NCBI GenBank assembly: GCA_034432375.1
Contig: DAOUCA010000173.1
Location: forward strand, 1 to 64,000
DNA: 64,000 nucleotides
Direction: 5' to 3'
DNA from: JAHBVH01 sp034432375
GTDB taxonomy: Bacteria > Chloroflexota > Anaerolineae > Caldilineales > Caldilineaceae
Numbering within the stretch: position 1 is the first letter of the stretch; each line of letters opens with the position of its first letter. Positions 21,401-33,400 of the stretch are shown here, one piece after another. A program made the translations under genes and the position numbers. The notes beneath the pieces were generated by a model. The model was not told the origin of the DNA, searched no databases, and saw only the letters and a list, made by a program, of their open reading frames with translations.

Positions 21401-24400
21401 AGCCGGAATTGTCACCACGTAGTCACCCGGCAGCAGACCTGTGAAGAGATAGCTACCGTCGACCGCGGTCGTGGTGGTCAGCAGCGGGGAGGCCGTGCCA
21501 CTGAGGGCAACCGTCACCGTGACGCCCTGAATCCCAGCTTCGCCCAGGCCGCTCTCGAAGAAGCCATTGTTATTGTTGTCATACCAGACTAGGTCACCCA
21601 GGCTCATTAGCACCGGTGGGTAGCTGAAGTCTTGGTCCAGATTGTCCGGTGTACCGGCGTCGATGGTCACGACGCTCAGGCTGTCTGTGCCACCATCGGC
21701 GTCGAAGGTCGGGCTGGTGGTAACAGTAACCGGTAGCGTTGCCGTGTTGATAGTCACCGTGTAGGTGCCCAGCATCAGATTGTCGAAGAGATACCAGCCG
21801 GTAATGGTGGTTGTCGTCGTAACCGTCGCGCCATTGCTGTCGGTCAGTTGGATCTCCACGCCGGATAAGCCAGGCTCCGCGCCTTGCGTGCCCTGGTTGC
21901 CACCGCTGCTGTCCATGTCGTACCAGACGGTGTCACCGATGCTGCCGAGAACAGGCGGATAGCTAAAGTCCTGATCCAGCTTATCCGGCGTCGTGCCGTT
22001 AATGGTCACGACGCTTGTGCTGTCATTGCCACCGTCGGCGTCAAAGGTCGCGCTCGTGGTGACGGTCGTCGGTAAGGTTGCGGTCACCACAGTCACCGTG
22101 TAGGTGCCAAGTGGCAGATCCGCGAAGAGATAGTTGCCGCTGCCATCGGTTGTTGTGGTCAAAACAGCAGCCAAGCTGTCAGTGAGTTGTACTTCAATCC
22201 CAGGTAAGCCAACTTCGCTACCTTGTGTGCTCTGGTCACCGCCGCTGCTGTCGAGATCATACCAGACCGTATCGCCGATGCTACCCAACTGGGTAAAGGC
22301 AAAGTCAACGCTCAGGTTCGAGTTATTGTCGGCATCGCCGTCAGTTGTTGGTTCGTTGCCAATTGCCAGATTAACCGGTTGACTGCTCACCGCACCGTTG
22401 ACCACGCCGGGGCCATCGTCATCGTCGTTGTTGTCAGCATTGACCGACGAAGCCGAGACGGGATCGGTACTGCTTTGCAGATTTTCCAGCGGGCCACCCG
22501 GCGCAAAGTTCGCGGCGGGGATTGTCACAACATAGTCGTTGGGCATCAACCCGGTGAAGAGATAGCGGCCACTGACATCGGTCGTCGTTGTCAGGATTGG
22601 GGAAGCGGTACCACTCAGCGCCAACGTCACCGTAACGCCTGGGATACCCGCTTCGCCCAGGCCGCTGTCAAAGAGACCATCATTGTTATTGTCATACCAG
22701 ACCAGGTTGCCAAGGCTCATCAGCACCGGCGGATAGCTGAAGTCGCGGTCGAGATCGACCGGATCAGCCGGGGTCAAGGTCACGACGCTCAGGCTGTTGC
22801 CATCGGCTTCGGGATCGAAGGTCGGGCTAGTCGTCACCGTGTAGGGCAAGGTCGCCGTGTTCACGGTCACTGTGTAAGTGCCGAGCAGCAGGTTGCCGAA
22901 ATTGTACCAACCGGTGATGCTCGTGGTTGCCGTAATCGTTGCGCCGTTGCTGTCGGTCAGTTGGACTTCCACACCGGGCAGGCCGGGTTCAGAACCGGCG
23001 GTGCTGTAGTCGCCGCCGCTGCTGTCGGCGTCATACCAGACAATGTCACCGATGCTGCCATAGAGAATAAAGGCAAAGTCGGCAGTCAGGTTGACGTTGT
23101 TGTCGTCGAGCGCACCGCTGTAACCGGTGTCATCATCGCTGGTCGGTTCGCCGTCAGCGGTCAGGTTATAGATCTGCGTGCTGATCCCATTGGTAGCCGG
23201 ATCGGCGTCATCGATACCGTTTTCGTCACCGGTTTGGTCGGTTGTTTCATCATTACCGACACCAATGCTCGAGAGATAATCGACGAGTACGCCACCAACT
23301 TGGAAGTTCTCCGCACCCACGTGGACAAAGTAGTCACCGGGGGATAGGTTATCGAAGATGTAGCGCCCCGCGCTGCCGGTCACCGTCGTGGCGACCGGGC
23401 TGTCGACACCGGGTACACTGCCCGAAAGGTAGAGGGTCACAGTGACCCCCTGGATCGGAGCATCGATGGCGCTGTCGAAGTCACCATCCTGATTCAGATC
23501 GTGCCAGACCAGGTTACCGATAGCCACGCTGTCACGGATGCTGATGACCGCAATATCGTGATCATCCTCATCGCCGTTGGCGTTGTTGAGTTCGTCGTCG
23601 GTAAGTGGCCCGTCGTTGTCGGGATCACTGTCGGGCGTTGAGTCAACTTCAATGAACGGTTTGTTATCAATGTGTGACACCGCTGAGATTTCCGCCGTGT
23701 TGGTAATGGTCGCGCCGGCTGCCGTCAATGGCACGCGTAGCACCAAGGTAACCGTTGCGATTTCACTTTCCCCCAACGGACCAGGAATGGTGATGGCTGC
23801 AGGCGTGAGTGCACTCCAACCGGGGTTATCGGCTTGTTGATAGGTCAGTTCGGTTGGCACACTATCGACAACAACGATATCAGTTGCGTCCATGTTACCC
23901 TGGTTCACGACATTGATCGTAAAGGTCACAATCCCACTGCCGGGGGTAAGGGGCGATTCAGAGACCGCGCCGACGCGCTTGATCAGGGCGAGATCATAGC
24001 GTTCCACCCCGATCAGATAATCCTCGACCTCACCGTTGCTGGCTACGCCATCGGCGGTTAACGTTGCATCGTGGCTCAAGCGGAAGCGTGCACCAAGCAA
24101 CTGCTGGTAGTCGGCATCGGCGGGCACAGTAAAGGTGAGCAACACCTGTTGACTGCTGGCGGCGCTATTGACCGTTTGGGTAACTGTTTCACCGCTAGCG
24201 AAGCTGCCATCGCCATTGAAGTCGATAAAGCCATAGAGCACGGCATCGGTGCCGGTCGTATTGACGACGGTGGCGGTCACAACTGCGCTCTGGCCAGCGA
24301 CAAAGGCCGGCAGATCGATGCCCTCTTCGTCATCACCATTGGCATTATCACCGTCAGCAAAGAAGGTCGGTTGGCCGTCGGTCTCGATATCCTCGATCGC

Positions 24401-27400
24401 GCCGATGCGCAGACCGGGAATCATCGTGTGGCTGGGGCCGCCGTTGCTTTGCAACGTTCGATAGTCCGGTGAGCCGGTGGCATTGCCGTCGGGCAAATCA
24501 CCAAAGTCGAGGCCAACAAAGCTGAAATCGACGGTGAGATTGCTGTTGCGGCTGCTGTCGCCGTCGGTATTCGGTTCTGTCCCGGCGGCCAACAGAACGG
24601 GTTGGCTGCTGACGGCGGCGCTGACGGCACCAGGACCGTTGTCATCGTCATTGGCGTCATCATTGATCGCCGAGGCGCTGATCGGATCGACGGTGCTGAG
24701 CAACGTTTCGAGCGCGCCGCCGGGCGCAAAGTTGGCCGCCGGGATCGCAACGATGTACTCACTCGGCATCAAATCTGTAAAGCTGTAGTTACCATTGATG
24801 TCGGTCGTTGTCGTCAGGATCGGCGAGGCGCTGCCACTGATTGCCAACGTTACCGTAACGCCGGGAATGCCAACTTCGCCAATGCCACTTTCGTAGAGAC
24901 CATTATTGTTCAGGTCACGCCAGACGAGGTTACCGATGCTGAGTGGGCGCCAGAAGCCGAAGTCAAGGGTCAGATTGGTGTTGTCGTTGGTGTCGCCATC
25001 GACATCGGGTGTGCCGTCCGGTTCGTTGTTATAGGCGAGAGTAATCTGCGCGCTTTCAATGTCACCGCTGCCGGTATCGCCAATACCATTGTCATCCGCG
25101 TTGTCATTGTCATCCAGCGCGGCAGTGCTCGCCACATCATCACTGCTGACATACCCATCCAGTGCGTTGCCGCTATCAAAGTTGCTTCCCAGCACGACAA
25201 CGCGGTAGGTACCGGAGATTAAGTTGGTAAAGGTATAGTAACCGCTGGCATCGGTGGTTGCGGTCAGTTCTTGGCTATTCTGGAAGACAGGCTCATCATT
25301 CTTGTCGAGCAACGCCAATAGCACGCCGGCTAGCCCGGTTTCGCTATCATCGACACCGTTGTTCAGTTCACCGACACCGCTGCCTTCATCCTGCCAGACG
25401 CGATTGCCAAGGCTCATCGGCTGCCAGAGACCAAAGTCGAGATTCAGATTTTCAGTGGCACCGGTCGTCGTGGTGGCGCTCTCGTTTGTGCCACTGCCAC
25501 CGCCGGGGGTCAGCGCAAAGGGTTGACTGACGATGACGTTGCCGGATGGCGCGCCGTGGTCAGTATCATTGCTGCTATCATCTGCGGTCTGGCCATCGCT
25601 GCTGACGTAGGCCGCGGAGGGTGGTGTCACCTGGATCTGATAGGTGCTGCTGTAGAGATCGGTAAAGGTGTAGTAGCCGCTGCCGTTGGTCGTTGTGCTG
25701 TCAATGAAGAAGGGGCTACCGCCATCCATATCGAACAAGGTAACGGTCAGACCAACCAGTGGTGGTTCACCGCTGTCGACTTGGCCATCGTTGTTATAAT
25801 CTTCCCAGACGTAGTCACCGACGGTGAGCTTATAGAAGCCAAAGTCGACGGTCTGGTTGCCGTTGGCGTCGATGCCCGGCAGGTTACCGGCGTCGCTCGT
25901 TTCGTCGCCACCGAGCGTTGGCTCCGTACCAGGCACCAGCGTAATCGCTTTGCTCGCCACGTCACCACCACCTACACCATTGTCGTCTTGATCGGTTGGA
26001 TCTGCGTCAGGATCGGGTGAATCGTCTGCATTGGCGTTGCTGTTGTGATAATCGACAAGCACACCGTTGCCGACAAAGTTGGTACTATCGACCACAACAA
26101 TATAAGCGGTGTCGGCCCCCATGGTTGGGGTGAGTTCGGTAAAGGCATAGTAACCGTCGCCGTTTGTTGTGGTAGAGGTAATGAAGGTTTCGCCACCATC
26201 CCACGCGCCGCTGCCGTCCGTGTCATAGTACAGACTGATGGTCACGCCTGCCACACCGGTACTGCTACCAGGGGTATTGCCTGCGCCATCATTGTCGAGA
26301 TTATCGTTATTTGTGTCATACCAGACGCGGTTGCCAACATTGACATAGGGCCAGAAGCCAAAGTCAAAGGTGTGGTCATTTTGACCGGCCAGGCCAGTCG
26401 TCAGATCAATCACGGCAAAGTCGCCATTGCGCATGCCGTCGGAGTCGACCGCGTCGGGCAGCGTTGTGCCGCCATCGATATTGGCGCTCGTGAGCTTATA
26501 ATTTTCAAGCGTCACCTGTGTGGTGTCGATGCGGATCTGATAGTCCGTCTCCGGCAATAGACCGCCGACCACAGAGGCACTCGGTACCACACCGACATGG
26601 CCAGGCACCGTTACCGAGAAGATGGTGCTCAGGCGCGGGTCGGTTTCGTCGATGAAGTAGTATTCGCCATTGCTGTCGGTCACCGCAGAGGCGAGCAGCG
26701 TGCCGGTGATGTCATAGAGTGTGACAGTCACACCGGGGATCGGCGCTTCGGAGGGATCCTGGATCCCGTCTAGGTCGGTGTCTTCCCAGACGTAGTTGCC
26801 GATTTCCAGCGGCGCGACATCGCAGAGAATCTCGATATCGCCACTAGAGGCTGCCTTCCCAAAAGTGCCGGCCATATCTAGTGAAATATACTGGTAGGCG
26901 CGGTTGCGGCTGCCATCCGCGTGATCGAGAGCGATAATACCACCGGAACGATAGGATTGGGTGGCCGAACCACCAGTAGGCAGCGGTACAGAACCGCCAA
27001 CCGGTGCAGGGTCAAAGACGGTAACTTGTACCTCACCGGTGCCCAGCCATTGGGCCAGACCACCAACGGTGATTTCGCTATGGGAAGCATTTGTGTAAGG
27101 GTCTCCCAACGTATAAAACTCTTGCCAGTAGTATTCCCCACAATTGCTACCATCACAAGGGCCTGAGTCTGTGTTCGGATGGGCGGTGGTAATGCCCCCA
27201 CTGGTTGCATTGCTTTCTAGTTGCCAGTTACTACCCGCAATGGGCTGGAGCCGCAAGATATCCCCAAAGGCGACGCCTTCTGTAATACCGGCACCATTAT
27301 TATTATTACCGACTTGGAAACCAAAGCGATCGCTCACACCCAAGACCATAAAGCCGGCCTCATCGAACTCAATATCCGACAGCCACGGTTGCGGATTGGA

Positions 27401-30400
27401 ACCGCGGCTAACATTGCCACCGGTAAAGCTTTCATCAGGAACCCAGGGATTCCAGTTGCTAACACCCGGATCAAATTGACCACCGTCACGAGGATAGTTC
27501 AATGCCACATTAACAACCTGTGTAAACTGCTCGGTATCAAGATCCAGGGCAAAGACGAACCCCCGCAAATTGCTCGTAAGGGCGGTCGTCTCTGCCGTAC
27601 AGGTCATACCCACATAAACTTTGTTGTCATACACTTTGAGCGCACCGATTTGCAGATCGGGATTGTCAAAGTTAGCCGTGGCGGCCTGGGCCACATAGCC
27701 TATACCGCTTGGCGGTGTGTAAGCAGCATTGTAAGGACAGCCTACACCTGGGGTTGTACCTGGATCGGGAAGCGCGTACTTGGTGATATTGGTGAAGGTT
27801 ACTGGGTCGGCAGTATTGAGCTCGATCCGATAGAGTGCGCGCTCGTAGAGTGCACTCACCCAAAGGGTCTTGCCATCTTCACCCGCATCGAGATCGCCGA
27901 AGCCAGTCTTGCCCACAGCATCCCATACCGGATGGGCAATGGTGTCGGGGCCATCATTCAGAAAATCAGCGGTATCATGATAATCAGGCCCAGCGCTGCC
28001 CGGTTGTAGTGCGTTTAGATCCAGGAAGGATGTTGTTACTTGGGTATTGGGATCGATCATATAGATCCCACCAGGGCCCAATGGGCCAAACCCCACATGC
28101 CGGCGCATCGAAGCAGCAGCGAAAAGTTGGCGGGCTGCATTAGACCAGGCTAAGCCCCAAATGCCACCGGTCTCTGTATTGATTGCTACGTGTGCCGGTT
28201 CGGGGAACGCCACGGTGGCATTGCTGCTTTGCGATGTCGTACCTGAATTGTAAGGGAAGACGACAACGGTATCGAGACCGCTGGAGCCATCCCCAAAGGA
28301 GAAGCAGGTAGAGGCCATGTCAGGATTATTCTGGCAGTAGTGACTGGGATTGTTCACCCCCAGATCAGCGCTACAACTGGCAGCCGCATGGAATTGCACC
28401 GTTGTGCTCGAGGAAGTCCCGGCGGGGCCACTTTGCAGCCAATCGGGCAGATCACCAAATTCAAGGCGTACATCAGTAGCTGTACCAAAAATACCTGGCA
28501 ATACATAGCTACCGTCATCCTGCACCAAGGTCTGACCGAGCAACGCACCTGCATCATCATAAGCGCTTACGATAACTGGGCCCGGCACTCCGACAAAACC
28601 AGGTTCGTTAGCATCCTGGCGGCCATTGGCATTGTAGTCGCGGAAGAGCGTGCCGCCTAGATCATCATTGCCGACACTACAGCCGACAAAGGTTTCAATC
28701 GTAAAGCCAAAGTCGATGGTCAGATTGGTGTTATCATCAACTTGGGTGCTGGCAGGCGTGCCGTTGGCACCCGCTTCACCCGTCGGCTCGGTGTGCGGGA
28801 AGAGCGTGATGGCCGTACTGCTTACCCCGCCGTTGACGAGCGTGTCCTGGCCATTTTCATCGAGATTGTCGTCGGTCGCCACATCGCCGTTACCGCCGGT
28901 CGAGGAGACATAGCCATCGAGCACGCCACTGAAGTTGCTGGCCGGAATATGGACGATATAGTCACCATCGAGCAGATTATCAAAGAGATAGAAGCCGCCA
29001 TTGGTTGTAGTCATCGAGTCGATGGCGCTGCCCGATCCCGGTGGATTGGCGGCGTCATACAGTTCGACGAGCACACCGTTGATACCACTTTCGCCACCAT
29101 CGCGGCGACTGTTGTTGGCAAAGCCCGCACCGGCGCCAAAGTCGAGCCAGACCTGGTTGCCAATCGCGTGCAGTTCGGGCGGATAGCCAAAGTCCTGGTC
29201 AGGACGTTGAAAGAGCGCGCGCGTCAAGGTGACCGACGAGATGCTATCGGCACCGCCGTCGGGATCCGCGGTGGGGGTATGGACAATTGTCAGCGGCAAC
29301 GTGCTGGTGATCACCGTGACACCATACGTGCCAGGCGGCAGATCAGTAAAGACGTAGTACCCGGTGATGGTAGTCGTGGTTGTCACCACTTTGCCGTCAC
29401 CGACCAACTGCACTTCGATGTTGGGAATGCCAAATTCACCGGCACCGCTGCCATCGTCATCGCCGCCAAGGTCGAGATCATACCAGATGCGGTCGCCGAT
29501 GTAACCGAGCGGTTCGATGTAGGTTTCATAATCTTCTACTTCACCGAGCAGCGCCAGACCGTAAAAATCGGTGTTGGCGTCGGTGCTCAGGCGGAAGCGG
29601 GCATAGGTTGGAATATTCTGGGTTGCGGTCTCCGGCACAGTAAAGGTGAGCGTTTGCACGCCATCGTTGACTGCCACGCCGTCGAAGATCTGGTCGGCTC
29701 CCTGGGTAAAGGTGCCGTCGCCATCAAAGTCGAGCCAGCCGTTGAGATAAGCCTGGCTGCCACTCGTATTGTGGACCGTTACCACGGTCGAGATCACGCG
29801 GCGGGGCACAATGGGGTTGAGGAAGGTGATCCCATCCTCGTCATCGGGTGAACCGGCATTATCATCGCCATCCGCCGCGCTGGGCGCGGTGACGGGCTGG
29901 CCATCGATTTCATCATCGACTAGCGCACCCAGGTAAAGCGTACTCGTGATAAAATGGGCCGGACCGGCAAAGACAGTCGCGTTGCTGAGCGTGGTGGCGT
30001 AGCTATTTGGCGCGTCGCCCCAATCGCCGGTAACGGTAAAGCTGTCATTGACCGCTCGTTCATAATCGTTGAGCGCACCGCTCCCAAACAGTTGGTTGCC
30101 ATCTGGATCACCGCCACCATCGCGCTCATTGGGGTCGTTGCCATCCAATGTGCTCCAAATGAGACCGGCTTTGTTGGTCACGATGTCGCCCGGCTCCACA
30201 CTTGGCGCAAGCTGGGCATGATAAAGGATCGTCACGGTTGCGCCGATCGGAAGATCAAAGCTGCCGTCCACCGTAGCGGGGATGCGAATATGGTTGCCGA
30301 TCACTTCACTGCTGGGCGTGGCAATGACTGGACTACCGTCGGGCGTAATGCTGACCACGACCGGATTGGTTAAACCGGCAGGCAACGTGTCGGTAAAGAT

Positions 30401-33400
30401 CAGATCCATGGCATCGGAGCGGTTGATGCCGCTCTGATTAGTGATTGTCACCTGATAAGTGATTACGGTGCCCGGATTTAACGGTGCAGGCAATGGTGTC
30501 ACCAGTTGCTTGTTCAAATTTACGACTGGCTCGACAATACTCACCTGGACGCTATCCGAGGTTTCGTCAACCGATTCGAAGGTGACATTGAACGAATTAT
30601 CGCGATACTGGCCAGATTGATTGTTGTTCACATTGAGAACAACGGCATCAAATTCAACGATCAGAAACTCTTCATCTGAATCGTTGTCATTATTCGTCAC
30701 AGTGCCAAAGTTAAAGACCGGATCGGTGCCATCGACAAAAGCCCCAGGTGTTACCGTCAAGCCACCGGAGATGATGCTGGTATCGGCGATCACCGCTACG
30801 GTGATCGTGTCGGAATATTGAAGGCCATTGGGCAACAGGTCGGTGATCTGGAAATTGCTCAATGTTCCTTCCGGCAACGCCGTCTGCAGACGATAGCGTA
30901 CGACTTCGCCAATCGTTACCTCGGTGCCGGTGGTATGGGGTGCCGAGGTGGTATAAATTGTCTTGATCGGCGGGGTCAGGATCACCACTTTGTAATCTTC
31001 TACTTCGCCATCAATGGCAATGCCCGTCGGTGCCATGCCGCTTTCACTGCCGTAGCGGAAGCGAGCGTAGGTGGTTCCAAGGGTTGCGGTAGCGGGTATG
31101 GTGACGTTCAGGCTAATGGTGCCGTCGAGTGCGACATCGGTGGCGACTTGATCCCCAGCATCCCACGTCCCATTGCCGTTCCAGTCGATCCAGGCATTGA
31201 GATTGCCAGTGGGGGTCACTGGTTTAGTGCCGGTAATGGTCAGCGCTGCCGTGCGCCCAACAAAGAGTACACCCGTCGGCTGCGCCGCGGTGCTGATATA
31301 GTCTGGGAAGGTTACACCATCTTCGTCATCACCATTCAGATCGTCACCGAGGGCATCGGGATCGGCTTGACCATCGGTTTCGCTGTCAACGCCACTGCCT
31401 AGATAAAAGTTGGGGACGATGATGTGGCGACCGGCCAAGGCTTCCGGGCTAGAAAAGATCGCTGCGACCGGATAGAGACTGTCGGCATCGCCATAGTCAA
31501 CCGGTGGCCAAAGGCCAAAGTCCCAAGCTGGTGTGAAGCGGTTGGCATCGGTCGTGCCGGCATCGACGGTGAACGTTTCAGTCTGATAATAATCACCATA
31601 GGTCGGATCGGTACCTTGCGTTACGCCATCGCTGTCATCGGTGTCGTGACCGCCGGCCCCTTGCTGCTGTGGGCTAACGGTATAACCAGCCGGTGGGAAG
31701 AAACGCAAGTAGTAATCACCGGCTCCGAGATAGGAGAATTGGTAGTACCCGGGATCGCCGTTTTGATCAGGGCCGGTGTAGCGATAGTCAATGAAATTGT
31801 TGACACTGTCGTAAAGTTCGATGCGCACGCCACTGAGTCCCCAATCAGGGATCTCTTCGGCCTGTTGAATACCGTCATCTTGCAGCCCGGCGACATCAAG
31901 CCAGACATAATCACCCAGCGAGTACTTATCATCGGGCGCGATACGCATACCAACACGAATTGGCTCGGTCGGCGGCAATTGCAGTGCATCGGGGTCGTTT
32001 ACGTTGTTGGTGTCCACGTCCTTGGCTTCAAAGGCAGTAAAGCCAAAAGAGTTCCAAGCAATGGAACAGGCGGGGGTACCTTGCCAATCAAATGAATCAT
32101 CGGCCGGCGTGAGACAGGAGGCATCGGCCGGGGCGACATTGGGTGCCACCATGTGCCAATCAAAGGCCAACGACACATTGCGCGGCAGGATCACACAATC
32201 GTCCGGGTTGCCGATATCACAAAATTCAATCTTGATCGCATGGACGCTAGTCGGATCGGCGGGAAAGGTCGTCGTCCAGTTGGCGGGGGAACAGCCACTT
32301 GGACCACCGGCTACCAATTCGGTGCGACAGGGATTGGTCTGTGTGCTGTAGTAGATAGTTAACGGAATGCCGCCGGGCGCGGTAACGGGTGTCTGCAAAT
32401 TAGGACCCCAAACACTCTGCCGCGCTTGCGGATCGATCACGCCGGTATCGCCAATGTGTGGAAAGATATCAATCAGCGTGATTTTGGTGACCGAGACGTT
32501 GCTGGTATTGGTCATAATCAGCCGGTAGTCGACATCGCCACCAAGGACGGTCAGCCCCAATTTGTTATAATCTTCGTCTTCACAGGCGGTGGTGGCACCA
32601 TAATCAGTGGTGTTTTCGCAATCCATAGTACCACGCACAAATTTTTCGGAATTCATGGAAAGCGCAACCGGCACTTTGACCGTTGAACCAGCCAAGCAGG
32701 ATACCTCGTCGGTCTGACTGTCGCCATCGAGATCAAAGGTATCGGTGTAGACGATACCGGCATTGGCAGCACAGAGCAGCAGCTTTTCCGGCTCCGTACC
32801 TGGGTCATTGGGATCGCCGGGCGCGGCCCAGTCGATTAGCGCCGCTTCGTTTGTATACGCGCCTGGTGGTGTACCGTCAACTACTTGAGCCTGGAAGGTC
32901 GCGATCAACCGTTCGCCGGGAGCCAGACTGTAACGCGCATCGCTACCGCCGGAGCCGGATTGATCATCCCAGGCCCAACGCAGGAGAGTACGACCCGTGC
33001 CGTTGTAATTAGAAATAGCCGTAAAATTGGGTACTGGCGCACCAGGGGCGGCACTGTTGTCAAAGGCGACAGTGCCGGTTAGAAAAGTCAGTTCCGGCAC
33101 AAGTAAGTCGGCAATGACGGGATCATCAAAGTTCAAATGGGCCACGTCAGCATTGGAGACATCCAAGGCAAAATCCACGGTCGCCAACGGCAAGAAGGGA
33201 CCACTGCCATTGCTTTTTCCCATGCGCGGGATCGCGCGCTGAGCAATGATCTCGACGGTATCGCAGGCGGTAAGGGTGCCAGTGAGTTCGGTGATTTTGG
33301 CGTAGCCACAGTTATCAAATAGCGTGCCAAGGGCCAAGGAAGCGTTGGTCGTGCCGGAAACCCATGCGCTGTAAGCGGGCGTGTAGATCGGCAACACATC

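Noticed and set aside
22223..23347. 374-codon plus-strand open frame opposite the giant gene (also 16334-17134, 20858-21592 and many others)
   Set aside because: These are antisense shadows of the repetitive, GC-biased giant gene; the translations repeat the same Asp/Val/Ile-rich patterns with each SdrD unit and match no family.
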